The notes under the pieces were generated by a model. That model saw only the letters and a list, made by a program, of their open reading frames with translations. It was not told the DNA's origin and did no database searches. The position numbers and the translations under genes were made by a program. DNA of 64,000 nucleotides from positions 2,480,001-2,544,000 of the forward strand of contig NW_004457735.1 in the NCBI RefSeq assembly GCF_000203815.1, read 5' to 3'. Origin of the DNA: Cavenderia fasciculata. Lineage: Eukaryota; Evosea; Eumycetozoa; Acytosteliales; Cavenderiaceae. Of this stretch, positions 1 through 12,909 are shown piece after piece; the first letter of the stretch is position 1; every line of letters begins with the position of its first letter.

Positions 1-693
1 TCATCATCACTCATGAGTAGTTGGTCATGTAATCGTAGTTCCGTTCACAAACTTACTCTACTACACTACATGTAAATTCTTTGTAAGAGTATATGAGATG
101 TTCAAAAAAAATATAAAAGATATATACTAGAATATATATATATCGAAAGTCTACATATCTTTGATACAAAAGTCTCCCGTTCAAATAATTACTCAAAAAC
201 TATTGCCAAACACAAAATCAAATTAATAAAAAAAAAAAATTAAAAAACGCAAAGATGATTCTACCTCCACACACAGAATGGGTGTCATTATTGTACAATT
301 CATTCATTATTGTTTTAGAGTATCCTTATTGCAACATCAATAACTTCTCATGTTCAGAATCACTCCCTTGGCTACTACTACAACTTCTACCATCTCTATC
401 AACTAAACTATTATTAGAAATATAGTCAATTGGACTGCCAAAACTATACCAAAACAACAACAACAACAACAACAACAGACAACAAAACCCTTTGTACATA
501 GAATACTGTAGATAGTTCACCATTCATTCCTTTTTTTTTGTATTATATTATATTCAATCGACTCGATTATTCATTCCATCCTTCCCTCTCCTTTACTTTT
601 TACAATCCAATCAAAACAAACCTATTCTATCCTTTCGAACCTTTTTTTTTTTTGTGATAGTAATAATTATAATAATATAATAATATAGTAATA
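1..693. other. intergenic, upstream of RING gene
   Basis: About 690 bases without a supported gene. It holds AT-rich DNA, short A and T runs and a CAA-repeat tract near 460-480. The only open frame, on the minus strand, is a leucine run that is the antisense of that repeat, so I do not call it. The last 150 bases before the ATG at 694 are pyrimidine-rich with TAATAATAA runs, as is usual for dictyostelid promoters. Confidence 0.6.
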
Positions 694-1521
694 ATGGATC
701 CATTAGACCCAGAATATAGTTATAAATTTTTGACAGATGGAGCACCTTTAAAACTAGAAAAGTTATTAGATATCGAAGTCAAACCTGGAGCCTTTAAAAC
801 AGCTTCACTTATTGGAACGATTACAGTTGGTGTGGTGGCTGGTGCCGCAGCAGCCTATTATTGGTTAAATAGGCCAGAAGATGAAGAATCAGATGACGAA
901 GGTGGCAGCGGTGGTAGCATCAATGACGAAGATGCTATCATCACTACAACCACTACGACGACTACTACAACCTCTTACTTTCCTCCTCCTCCTCCCATCA
1001 TCAATGGCGGTCCACCCATCCAACGATCGATCCATACACCGCTTCCACCACGGTTGCACAGTCACGCTTGTCCCTCAAAACTTTTAAAAGACAATGGCGA
1101 ACCACTACCAATTGAAGAACAAAACCGATTACTATTAAATGAAAATAGAACTCTAAGAAGAGATGTTGATAATTTAAATACTTTTGTAAGTAGTTTGATT
1201 AAAATCAATCAATCAAAAGAAAAGAAAAGACTTTATTTATTAAAGTTTTCTTTATTTTTCTTTTAGGTAACAGAAAAAATGGCATCAATTGAGAAAAAGT
1301 TAGAATCTTATGATAAAACGATAAGAGACTTGGAATCTGAATTGGACAAGGAAAGATTCTGTTTTATTTGTCAAGAGAATGAAAAGCAAGTGTGTTGGAC
1401 TGGTTGTGGTCATCGACTCTGTGGTAGATGTGCGATTGTTATTAAAAGCAGTGGAGGTCAACCAGTTTGTCCAATGTGTCGCAAACCTGTTGATACTTTT
1501 GTACGTTGTTATAATTCTTAA
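694..1521 (+). CDS. membrane-anchored RING-finger protein (putative E3 ubiquitin ligase)
   Basis: Two exons (694-1185 and 1267-1521) give 248 residues; the intron is GTAAGT to TTTTAG in phase 0. Residues about 36-58 form one Ala/Gly/Val-rich membrane segment. An acidic stretch, a Thr run and a Pro run follow, then a coiled coil of roughly 60 residues that spans the intron. The C terminus is a C3HC4 RING: CFIC, then GCGHRLCGRC, then CPMC. A C-terminal RING that follows a coiled coil resembles the IAP/MUL1/LRSAM1 type, which recruits E2 enzymes for ubiquitin transfer. The membrane is not identifiable; with no cleavable signal, the mitochondrial outer membrane or ER is possible. It converges on the ATR gene, whose stop lies 143 bases away. 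RING and membrane anchor are seen; ligase activity is inferred. Confidence 0.85.
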
Positions 1522-1663
1522 ATAAATAATCTAGGAAACAAATAACACCCCAAGGAAATATTTAAAAAATATTTTTTGTAAATTTAAAAAAAAAAAAAAA
1601 GAATGGATATTGAAAGAGAAACCATTATCCTTTTTTGTTTTATTTCTTTTTCTTTTTCTTTTT

Positions 1664-4600
1664 TTATAAATAGGGACTCCAACCAACATACATTTCAGAT
1701 AGATTAACTGGATCTGTAGCTTCTTGAATCAGAGAATTTACTTGACCTTCAATGGAGAGTGGGAGACCCATGTTTCCACTACTATTAAAGTTTTTATAGT
1801 TTGAATAACCTTGTAGTTCATTGTTGACCTTGCTCATAATGTCTCTTGGTTCTTTTTGATTATTCTTTCCCCAAAGAGGATCGTGAACGACCGATTCAAC
1901 GACACCGAGTAGAGCTTCTCTGTTTTCACGCATGACTCGGACTGCATTCTCGCAACAAATTCTAAATGGTCCTTCAACACCCAAGACACCAAGCATATCG
2001 AGTAGATTATTGGTCAATCTGAATGGAACTCTTTCGGGAACGTGGAATGTTTGACCTCTCCAAAAGATACAGTTGAGATCAATCAAATAGATTTCTCCAT
2101 TCTTTAGGGAAAAGAGGAAATTGTCTGGATGACGATCACCAAGACCAATCATCGTGCCAATCATAGATGCCGTTGCCAATGACACAGTGTACAATGTTCT
2201 TGCTTCGAGGTAGCTAGTTGGATCTGGGAATTGTTTTTGGAACCATCGATAGAGTGTGGCTGGATAGGCAGGAAGCAGTACCTTGTTAAAGTTTTCCAAT
2301 TTGTTTTGTCCATTTTCAAATAGTTTTTGAATGCGTGCATTGTCGAGAGCAGTGGTTGGTTTGAATTCCGAAGAGTTGCAAATCGATCTAAAGGTGATAG
2401 TGTTGGTGAGCCACTCGAGAATACCATTGTCGGCATTGATTGGGATGACACAATAGGTTTGGACGTGAAAGTGTCTCTTTCTAGTTTCCGGGTCTTTGGA
2501 CCAGAGATAATTGACCATTGTCATAAATTCAGAGGTACGTGCATCCTTTCTTAGATCATCTGCTGGTTTGATGAGGAATGGGTAGATATTACCATCAGAC
2601 GAGTGAAGGTTGATCTTTTTAGGTTTTTGCAACGATGAGAGAATATCAACGTGATCGCCAACCTTGATAATGGTTGGAATACTACTTGAAAAGTATTCGT
2701 GTTGCGTATCTCCAATTTCATTTGATTGTGGGAGTTTTGGAGACATGAATCTTTGCATTGGCAAAATGGTAGAGAGATGAACGAGCTTGGAAAGTGGGTC
2801 GAGTATCTTGTCTCTACTTTTAGAGATGAGCATACTTGAAGGCTTTTTAGTGGTTTGTGGAGCGGGGTCATACATGGCCAAATTAATCAACTGATTACAT
2901 AGATTAAAACTATCTTCAAAGGTCTTTTTATCGCCATTTTGCTTGGCCAATGCAAGACACTTGTCGGCACGTGTCTTTCTCTCGGGGATGTTTGAAAAGA
3001 GTTGGATGGCAAATTGCCAAATCGATTGTTTGGGGTAATCTTTGAGCACCTTGACAATGATGGTTTGTAAAACTTCATAGGTATCCATATTCTTGTGAGC
3101 AATTCTAGAGGCAATCTGTGGAAAGAAGAGGAGCCACGCATGACTGGGTACGTCGAGTGCCACCTTTATCAGCTTTTCCTTCATTGTCTTGTAGGCATTG
3201 GCAAGAGATTTGTTTGGATTGTTGGCTTGATTGGTATTCTTGTACGACTTGCTTTCAAAATCGAGCATATGTTTAACATCACTTTCCTTTTCACACAGCG
3301 TTGTTCCATAGTCTGTGAGAATGGTAATAAATCTTGGTATGCTAGCATAGACATTTTGATTGCCCAACGTGCAAGACATTCCATACGACTCTAAAAGCTT
3401 TTGCATATGTTTGACATTTTGCTTTTCCAATTCCAACTTTTCCCTAACATGTTGTTCCGGACGATAGATGGCATTCTTTTTAAGAACCGTCTCAAAGAAA
3501 TAGTCATAGTATTTTGCCAAATACAAAAATCCTTTTTCCCATTGGTACTTTGTCGATTGTTTATAGTGTTCGAGAATCTTGTCACTTTGTGTTGATCCAC
3601 CTTCTTGTTTCCATTTTCCCAACAATAAATGTGTCTTTGCGCTGACCAATGTATTTTTATCGTGATCTTGATTCTTTTGTATTTCTGCTGTCAATATACT
3701 AATAGCTTCATTTGTTTGTCCTTTACAATAGGCAATCTTTGCCTTTTCAATGATATAGTTTCTATCTTCTATAATGCCAGGAGTCAACAAAGCATTGAGA
3801 GAATTTTCAAATTTCTTTTCACGACGAGAATATTTTGAAATTTGTAGCCAACATTGACTTGCTTCTTGTTTGAGATTGAATATTTCAAAGATGGATCTTC
3901 TAGCAGTTAAAAGTGGTTCTCTTGTATGAATGTTTGGTTGAACAATTAAAAACCGATTATTGATATTGTTGATGATCAATTTAATAGGTTTTCGGGTATA
4001 TGGAGAATTGGTATTTTGATCTTGACTGGTGGCAGATGGCATACGAGTTGGTGGAATAAGTTGAGCAAGACTTTGACTCATTTCAATGTCTCTGAGAATA
4101 TGAAGTTGAACCAAATAGGGATAACATCTGTCATAGGAATCCATAGAGGCAGATGAGAGTTGATGCACAACATCGGCACGAGCTTGATGTACATAGGTAC
4201 TAAAATCCTTTTCATTTCTTTGATTGAGTGAAAGAAGAATCTTGCCAAGTGATACTTGGAATCCACCTTCAATGAGATCTGATTCATCGTGTACTAGTTT
4301 GTTAATTCTTTCCCATTTACCAAGACTCCAAGCTGATTGTAATGAAATAGCATTCAATTTAGATAATGCCATTTTAGTATCTAAAAACTTTTTAGATAAA
4401 TCAATTGTACTTGTGTTGGATCGTCCTTCTTCTCTCATTGATTCATATTGTTCCAACTTGAAGAGTTCCATTTTAATACCATCAGACATTGTAATGACGG
4501 CATCATGTTGACCAAGATGAAAGAGTGATTTGAGTTGCCCGAGTTTGTAACCAATAAGAGGTTGATCATTCATTCTACATGCGTTGGAATAGTAGAGGAA

Positions 4601-7600
4601 AGCGTCATTCCACTTTCCGCTCATTTCAAGGTCAACCAATTTTTCGTCCAATGGAATGTCGTTGCCACGCAACACTGAAAGTCCTGCCAAACTATCGACA
4701 TCGTTGAGACTGTGGTAGATTCGTTGAAGCAGTGGAATCTGCTCAGCAACAGCTTGATGTTTTGACATTTTTCCAGTGGCAATAATCTTTTTAATATAAC
4801 TTTCCACGTGAATAAGTGATGTTGCAGCAGCACCACAACGAGCCGATGCAGTTGCCAGGAGCAACTGAGGAATAGAGTCTAAAAACTCTTGGATAGCAAG
4901 AATCGATTCTGGTAGTTTGGGAGAGTTGACAACGTTGGGTGGTTGTTTTTCAGTGACCATTTTTTGTTTACGTTGTTCAATCCATTTTGAAAGTGAGTTG
5001 TGTAGTTCGAATATACGTTGAGTACACATTTGACCATTCTCATAGACTGGACCAGTGTCATTTTTCAAGACACTCAATATCTCCAAGGAAATAGATAGTT
5101 GATCACCGATTTTACCAAATTCAAAGATATTAATGATGAGGTAGGGCAAGAGATAGTGACAGATTTTAATGTCATCCTTGATGATACCTCTACAACACAT
5201 GAAAATCTTTTCAGATGGTCCAGATGAACGATACACCAAATCAGACACCCAATTGGTAATCCACTTTCTATAGGATATATTTGGTGTAAAAAAGGAAGAG
5301 GTACGTGGAGGAATTGGCTTTTTAGGTGGATCGGGTAGATGGTATTGGGAGGTTTGGTAAGGTCTAATAATTTCCTTTACCTCTGGTGAAAAGTTGTTCC
5401 ATAGATCCTGTGCTTCATGTCCTTTAAACTCTTTTCCATTGATACCACAATCGTGAAGAATCTCTTGAATGGCAAAACCTGCGCGATCTTGTGGAGTAGT
5501 GTTACTGGGTGAACACACAAACCTCGATAGATACTGTACAATGAGATCTTGAGCCATTGCCAGTCTTGTTTTCTCTTGAATTGGTTCACTACGAAGTTTG
5601 ATTGGGTTGTCCTTGAAACGTTCGGGGTCGACCGCACCCAACTCACCCAAACACTCTGCAAATCGAGATTGAACCAATGGATATGGATCACGACACCCAA
5701 TCAATAGATGTTTCATGAGGTTTGACACCATTGGCTGTGAATCTGGTGCAAACAACTCTTGACGGTGTTCTTGGAGTAGTGTCAGCAGTCGATTGAGTGT
5801 CATCATTTTGACTTCAGTATTTTCATTGCCAAACAGTTGAATCAATTGATTGAGCTGCTCGTCAAGTGGTTGTCCGCTATGAATCAACTCGAGTTGTTGA
5901 GATATTTCACGCAGCACTGGGTATTCCTTGGGCATGAATGGAATAGACTTGAAGAAACTTTCCAATTGTGCCTTGTTGGTTACGAAAAGGTATTCAAAGA
6001 TTGGGTATGCCTTTTGTTCTTGTGCGACTACAAGAGGAAGTACTGAAAATACAATTTGGTTGAGGTAGGGACCGAGAACCTTTAGGTCGAGCAATTTGAT
6101 AAAAGTCTCCCAAATCTCTATTGCAATCGATTCCAAAGGTGTCTTGACAGCCAACTTTAAAAATGCCATAATCTTTGGTCGGAACATTGTCACCAACTTG
6201 CCAAGCATTTCAATAAATCGATGAAGACTTCTCATCATGTTTTCCTTTTCCGGTATACTCTTGTGTTTGGTCATGATTTCATTAAAATAATTCATTGTAC
6301 CCAAAAATTCCTTCATCAAATATGCTTCCAATGATGGTGCTTGTTCCTTTTGTATATGTTGAGTTAAATTTGATAAACATTGTATTGCATTTTTTGCCTA
6401 AAAAAAAGAAAAGAAAAAAAATAAATATATTATTAATAAATAGAATAGAATTATTTTTTCTTTTGTTTGTTTTGTTTTGGTCATACTTGATCAAATTTTT
6501 GAGGATTACCAAGATTTAAAACGAAATGAATAAATACAGTGGACGGAATATCTTCAACAAGATCTTCCATTTTTGTATTTAGTACAGATACTAGGAACCC
6601 CAAACCATCGGCCAATACGAGACTGTCCTGCGTTGTCATGAAAATATGCTCAATGATAGAACCTAGGTTATCGTCTATAGTACGAACAACGTTGACATTG
6701 TGAAGTTTAAACTCGTCAATGGTTGTGGCATCCTGAGTTTTAATGAGAATGGGAAGAACATGAGGAAGCATTCCACTTAGGAATGCGTCAGTATCCATCT
6801 TGAGTATAGCTACAAATCTTTGCATCGACATGAAATGTTCTTCTTTGACCAATTCCACCAAATGAGGATATAGTTGTGGTGCAATGATTGAAGTTGGTCC
6901 AATGAGTTGGCGAGGTGTAACACCATGCTTTCTAGCAATCGTTTCAATTGTATCTGAACTACAATTGCTAATAGCCGAGTCTCTACCAAGACACTCTATC
7001 AATTTGGAGAATATAGCTACTTGATAGTCAGAGTCTTGTGGAAGAAGTGCAGACAACTTGCCAAACAGTCGAATGATGGATATAATGGTTGAACTACGGT
7101 TGAGAGCGGCTGGATTGCCGTCCATACTAGTGTCTGTATCGTCGCTTGGCAGACTGAGTGGTTTCAATTCTCTAAAAAGTAGACGGAATGCAAAGTCACC
7201 AAGTTGAGGTAGTTGGGAGAGTATAGGTATGGCAACTTTACAAACAGGACTATTTCCACTGAGCAATGGAATGATCAGTGACAATATCTTTAAAACATTT
7301 CCTTGCATGGGAGAGACATGATCGGTAATAGATTTGAATGTGTATTTGGTGTACATGTAACGTGTCAGTGTATCTCCTTGAGAGCTAGTGTCTTGACCAC
7401 CAAAAAGTTTTGAAAATAGGAAACCTCCATCGGTAATATCCAAATATTTTGGTGTAAACTTGGAGTCTTGATGTTTTGCAGCTACATCGTCTCTATTTAA
7501 CAAAACCTTTTTTGATTTAAAATAATGACATGCACATCTTGGTAACCATATATTGATTGGTGATGTTTCATTGTTGATTTCAATCTTTGCAGCTTGTTGT

Positions 7601-10548
7601 AATGTTGTTACATTTACACTGCTGCTACTTTTAATGTTGATGGTACTTGATCCACTGATTGAATTATATTTTGCTATTTGATAGACATTGTATGGTAGGG
7701 CTGGAATATTGGTGTATAAAGCCAAAAGTGATTGATCTACCAATAAATTATCAATCTCTATTCGGTTGAGTGCCAATATATTGCTATTCTTATTTACAAT
7801 GATTCCACCTTCTTTGGTATGAATCTCTTCAATCACTTTTGGTTGTAAAAAACATCCCTTAGTATCAAAACATATTAAACTACCTCCAATTAACCCAATC
7901 ATTTCTAATATATTTTCATTTGTTTCATTATTTTCTACTATTTCACTAGTAAAAATAAATAAAAAAAAACAAAATTAATATTTATAAATTATATTCTATT
8001 CTTCTATTATTATTTTTACATACTTTAAAGTTTGAATAGTTTCTTGATAAATGGTTGGATAATTTTCAATATTATAAAGATTGACAAGAATGATTGGGAT
8101 TGCAGATATTAAACCAATTAAAGTTTTGAGTACTGATGGTTGTATTAGAGTATTTTCAATAGGAGATGATTGTTGTTTTAATTCATATAATAGTTTTAGA
8201 TATTGTTCCTTTCTTTGACTGTGAAAGAATTGTGATGGCATCCAAGCCATAATATTGATTGCCAAAATAGTCATATAACTAAATTGATTTGGATGTTCCA
8301 CCTTTATCGTTTCAAACAAATCCTTTCTTGTCCATAAAAGAAACACTATATTGTGTATATTATCCAATGAATATTTGTATTGACTCCCCATTATAATCTC
8401 TTCCATCTTTGAATGTGATCCTTTTACAATATCTAAACATAATTCCAACAAAATTAAATAAATTTCAAATAAATAAATATTTAATTTTTCTTTCTATTTA
8501 AAAATAAAAAAAGAGAAATGAAATGATTAATATATCGTCTTTGTTTGTTTTTTTGGTCTACTTACAGATAATAAAAAATTATAAAATTTTGAAACATTTG
8601 TTACAAAGTGTTCTAAAATTATATTATTATTTCCATAAAATTCTTTACATAATCTAAAAGTTGAACTATAACCAGTGATAAAATTGGCTAAAGCTGTAAA
8701 TCGACCACTATCAATATCATCTAGTGTTGGGGTGACAACAAGAGGGATTGGTATTTTCATTGATGTCAGCAAGGTATCCATCAACTGTGATGATAACTGT
8801 TTATCAGATTGAAGTGGGTTTGGATTTGAATTTGAATTTGATTGTTGTAAGGCTTCTTTTTCCAATGAAACCTTAAATACATATCTAAAACATGATACTA
8901 AATTGTTTTGTATATCTTTATCATTTAAATATATAATCATGTTAAAGATACTATAATGTTTTGGTTCTGATATTTCTAATAATCTATAATAATATAAACA
9001 TAATACATTCTAGAGAAAAAAATAAATCAATAAAAAAACATGATTAATATTTAATATACTTTTAAATTGTTTGTTTTTGTTTACACACACATACTTTTAA
9101 TAAAATACTTTTTGAATAAGATAAAATAAGTGGAATTCTTTTTGAAATACAATCACTTGTACCAGCAATAAATTGATGATTTGAAATGATTGTTAAAAGT
9201 CTTGATAAAACCTCTCCAATAACATCATCCATTTGTGTCTTTGCTACTATATCCTCTGTCATATTATTATTGATAGTTGCCAATCTAAAAAGTGATTTGA
9301 TAAATTGATGATGGTAATTGTTTGGACACTGAAATTTTTTTAATATTATATTTAATAATATAACTGCAGACTAAATTAATTAATTAACAAACTAATAAAT
9401 AATTTGAATATATTTTGATTGTTTTCAAAACTACTACATACATTTAATAATTTGAAAGATTTTGAAAATTGAATTCTTGATGCATTTTGTAATAGTAGAT
9501 TGATATGTTCAATGAGAAAGGGTATTTCAATTCCAAATGTTTTATGTTCCAACAAGTATGCAAATACATCAAATAGACTTTTGTACAACATCATCAACAT
9601 ATCAATTGATGGTAAGTTGATAACCAATCCTCTTAATGTAATTTCTACTTTCTTTTCATTATTTTGATTATTATTATTATTATTATTATTCTCCTCTCCA
9701 TCTATTTTCATTTGTTCATCTTTTTCCTTATTATCTTGTTGTTCCTTTTCCCTTTCTTTTTCCTTATCCTTTTCTTTACCCTTATTATTATTATTATTGT
9801 TATTTGATTTATCTTTTTTATCAGAACCTTCTTTTGATGATAAAGATGATGATGCTTTAGGAGGAGATTCTAATTTCTTTTTTAATCTACGATAACTATC
9901 AATCAATATTGGATATTCAATTTGTAAATCCATCTCCATTACTTGATGTAAATCTATAAAGAAACAAAAAATGTTAATGATCATAAATATAGTTATAGTT
10001 CAAAGTATTCTTTACTCTACCTTTAAGTAAATCCATTGTATCTAAAAGAAATGCAGTTGCAGCCTTTAGATTATTTGATAGTAATGTAATCAATAGACTG
10101 ATTGATCTAACTATATCTTCATGAAGTGATTCACGTTGCATATGATTGGGATTGGTAAGGATTGGTATCAATCTAAACAAGTATTGTGATATTGCATGTT
10201 TATCACCTATCCAATCTCCACTTGGTACTTTTTGTGTAACTAATCGTATAATGAGTACTGTATCATGTACATCTTTTGCACTTGCTAATTAATTAAATCA
10301 AAAAGTAGTTAATAATCACATTCATTGATCATTATAATATTGTATTATCTCTATTGATATCAATATTACTCACCAGTTGATATTAAAACACTATTTACAA
10401 GCTCAGGTAACAATGATCTAATTTGAGCATACTGAGCTACAGCCTTTTGACTTGCTTTATTACTATAGGATGATGTTGTATCTTGTTGAGCTATATCATT
10501 TATAATTGATAATAACTTTTCTTTTGTTTTTGTATTCGTTGCATCCAT
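1664..10548 (-). CDS. atr1: ATR checkpoint kinase (PIKK family)
   Basis: Eight exons: 10374-10548, 10021-10284, 9442-9953, 9095-9328, 8566-9009, 8024-8493, 6487-7945 and 1664-6397. All junctions are GT-AG with matching phase and give about 2763 residues, close to human ATR (2644). The first ~1700 residues are HEAT-like helices, with an Asn/Lys/Glu low-complexity insert in exon 3. A FAT region follows, then the kinase domain. Features specific to ATR include the SLQKPKK start of the kinase domain, KPADDLRKD, catalytic loop GDRHPDN near residue 2606, IDLNCIF at the metal-binding position (human ATR has VDFNCLF) and a FATC tail ending in MYVGWSPYL. ATR is recruited by RPA-coated single-stranded DNA and phosphorylates checkpoint targets in the nucleus. 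The catalytic Asp and Asn are present, so it should be active. The ATG at 10548 is the first in frame. Confidence 0.95.
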
Positions 10549-10930
10549 CTCTTCTTCTCTTTGTTATATATATATATATATATATATATAAATATATAAA
10601 CCACAAATAATCTTTATTCATGAAAAGATCTAAAGTCATCATCAAAATGAAACGACGGTACACCTCTTTTCGAAGAACTTAAAAATTGCTCTTCCTCTCC
10701 CCCTTCGAAGTTCGAGTTGAGTTGGGGTTATTGTTCATTGGTACAACCATACGTTTTCATATATACATTATTTGCAGATTTATTTATTCATCCTCCTCCT
10801 CTTTATCAACTTCTACACATTTGAAATCAAAATCATCCATCTCCATCAACTGATACTTGGGGTTACATATGATGTTATTTAGAATCTCCAACTAATTAGA
10901 GGTAATTACCTTTGATTACATTTTTGTTTA
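10549..10930. other. spacer between ATR and the AOX duplication
   Basis: A 22-base AT dinucleotide run at about 10566-10590 lies just upstream of the ATR start. The rest has mixed composition, including a GC-richer stretch near 10640-10730, and no open frame worth calling. It is presumably the ATR promoter. Homology to the second AOX upstream region begins at about 10931. Confidence 0.5.
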
Positions 10931-11370
10931 GAATAGAATACACCTACGCTAAATGAATAAGCCAGACGTACACAACTGAACCTGGTTCATTATTATTATT
11001 ATTCTATGTTCTGATATTAATTATCTTATCTATAATTATCTATCAAATCAATACACACATTTAGAGTAGTAACGTCTAGCTCATTCCATTTGCGTATGGT
11101 AAGATGATCACTATGCCAAAGATCCGCGAGATCACACTTGATTAATGTAAATCAATGCATTAAAAGACAGATACTCATTGATTTGGTTGTGTAAGCACAA
11201 GATCATACCTACCTTCTATGAAACCAGGCCACAAAAAACGTCACCCTTTCTAAAAATGGACAGAGAGACGTTAAAAATGTGGCATGGTTTGTTTCTGATT
11301 AATTTGCGGGTAAATTAAAAGGATTTAAATAGGAGTTATTGGCAATAGCCCAATAACTCACAGAACCATC
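10931..11370 (+). promoter_or_regulatory. conserved AOX upstream region, copy 1
   Basis: Two blocks match the region upstream of the second AOX copy on the other strand: about 10931-11023 (matching 18163-18256), and 11060-11204 (matching 18002-18145), the latter with roughly three differences in 145 bases. Shorter matches continue to a putative core promoter near 11319-11367, where a GGATTTAAATAG TATA-like element is followed by TTGGCAATAGCCCAATAACTCA-type sequence in both copies. The blocks end about 320 bases before the ATG. Conservation is seen directly; a regulatory role is inferred. Confidence 0.65.
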
Positions 11371-12716
11371 AATTATTCGAACAAACAACACTTTTGTTTA
11401 ATTAATTTTACACATAACACTTTTATTTATTTCAATCAATCTATTCTTATTCTATCTATTAATTAGTACTTTAATATATTATATTAATTAGTACTATTGT
11501 ATTTTTAATATCTTTAACAACCATGTCACAACTACTTAAAATCAAGAATTCATTATTATTATCATCATCATCACCACAATCGATTAAATCATATAGAAGA
11601 AATGCACCTCCAAAACCAAATCCAAACTATATTGCTGTTCTTGATGCACCAGAACCTCGTCATTTCCCAAGACTACAAGAAGCTACACCAGTCATCGAGA
11701 CCACCTCTACCTCTTCAGTTTATCTCAGAGGAACCAATCTACTCGGTCAATCATCATTGAAAGGAAGATCATCATCTTCAACTTCTTGGGCATCGTCATT
11801 GTTTGGTGAATTTGAACCAAGTCAGTTTACATCACGTCGTCGTATTTCAACAGCACCACTTACACAATTCCAAAAGGATCCATCACCGGAATACCACAGA
11901 CATAGTACATCACATGCCTACTCCAAGAGAGAACATTTGGACAAGATCGAGAAAGAGTTTGTCACACCAACCAGATACGAACCAAAAACATTTGGTGATC
12001 ACTTTGCCAGATATGCTGTCAAATCTTTAAGATTATTAAGTAATATGTTCTTTAAGGAAAAGTATATTCATTATGCGTATGTATCAAATTTTGATAGATA
12101 AGATGGAATATTTATATTTAGTCATTTATATTAATATTAATATTTTTGTGATTTGAAGTTGCTTACTTGAAACAGTTGCAGCAGTACCAGGTATGGCTGG
12201 TGGTATGCTTCAACATCTTCATTCACTTAGAACTTGCAAGAACATTTATGTAATCAAGACATTGTTGGACGAAGCTGAGAATGAAAGAATGCATCTCATG
12301 ACATTTATTGAAATCACCAAACCAACTGTTGGTGAACGTGCCTTGATTGCATTAGCTCAAGCCGCCTATTTGGTCGATTACATGATCCTCTATCTCGTTT
12401 CACCAAAGACAGCACATAGATTCGTTGGATTTTTAGAAGAAGAAGCTGTATTGACATACACCAATATGCTTCGTGATTTGGATGCAGGATTGGTAGAAAA
12501 TGTCAATGCACCAGCCATCGCCAAAGCATATTGGGGATTGCCAGAAGATGCCAAACTTCGTGATGTCATCATGGTCATCCGTCAAGATGAAGTTGAACAT
12601 GCCCATGTCAACCACGACATTTCAAATACACTCGCAACCGAAAAGGTTCCATCCAAACAAACAACTCCCACTACTCCACCACCTAGCAGTAGCAGTAATA
12701 CTGCCACTTTGGCCTA
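10931..12716 (+). repeat. left arm of AOX inverted duplication
   Basis: This arm carries AOX copy 1 and about 590 bases upstream. Its reverse complement matches 16537-18256 through the upstream DNA, both exons and the intron position. Matching is patchy: nearly exact in two upstream blocks and in exon 2, weaker in the N-terminal codons and the intron. The unit is about 1.75 kb and the arms are separated by 3.8 kb of single-copy DNA holding three unrelated genes. Confidence 0.9.
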
Positions 12717-12717
12717 A
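11523..12717 (+). CDS. aoxA: alternative oxidase, copy 1
   Basis: Two exons (11523-12076 and 12159-12717), phase 2, give 370 residues. Alternative oxidase is a di-iron ubiquinol oxidase of the mitochondrial inner membrane that reduces oxygen to water without pumping protons. The diagnostic LETVAAVPGM helix, the DEAENERMHLM motif (ExxH), LEEEAVLTYT and RQDEVEH with a following His supply all expected iron ligands. The first ~60 residues are Ser/Arg/Lys-rich, as expected of a mitochondrial presequence. The C-terminal tail is a Thr/Pro/Ser low-complexity extension. The second copy at 16537-17696 is almost identical from residue ~95 onward but differs in the presequence region. The splice junction falls inside the first ligand helix (residues HYA|CLL) in both copies. 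Gene symbol by analogy with D. discoideum. Confidence 0.95.
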
Positions 12718-12909
12718 ACATTCAACAAAAGATTAGAAATATATTTCCATCTTCAAATCTAAATAATATTAATAATAATAATACTCTTTTTTTTTTATAA
12801 ATAATAATATAATGTTATATTTTTTCTCATCCTCTAAATTCCCTTTGTTTTAAATATTAATAATTATTATTTGTTTATTCTATATTATTTTATTTTAATT
12901 TAATTTAAT

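Noticed and set aside
326-523. 65-codon minus-strand frame with a leucine run
   Set aside because: The hydrophobic run is the antisense of a CAA repeat; no conserved features.
1664-10548. TRRAP/Tra1 or DNA-PKcs as identity of the large PIKK
   Set aside because: The catalytic loop is intact, unlike TRRAP, and the KPADDLRKD, NCIF and C-terminal GWSPYL features are those of ATR.
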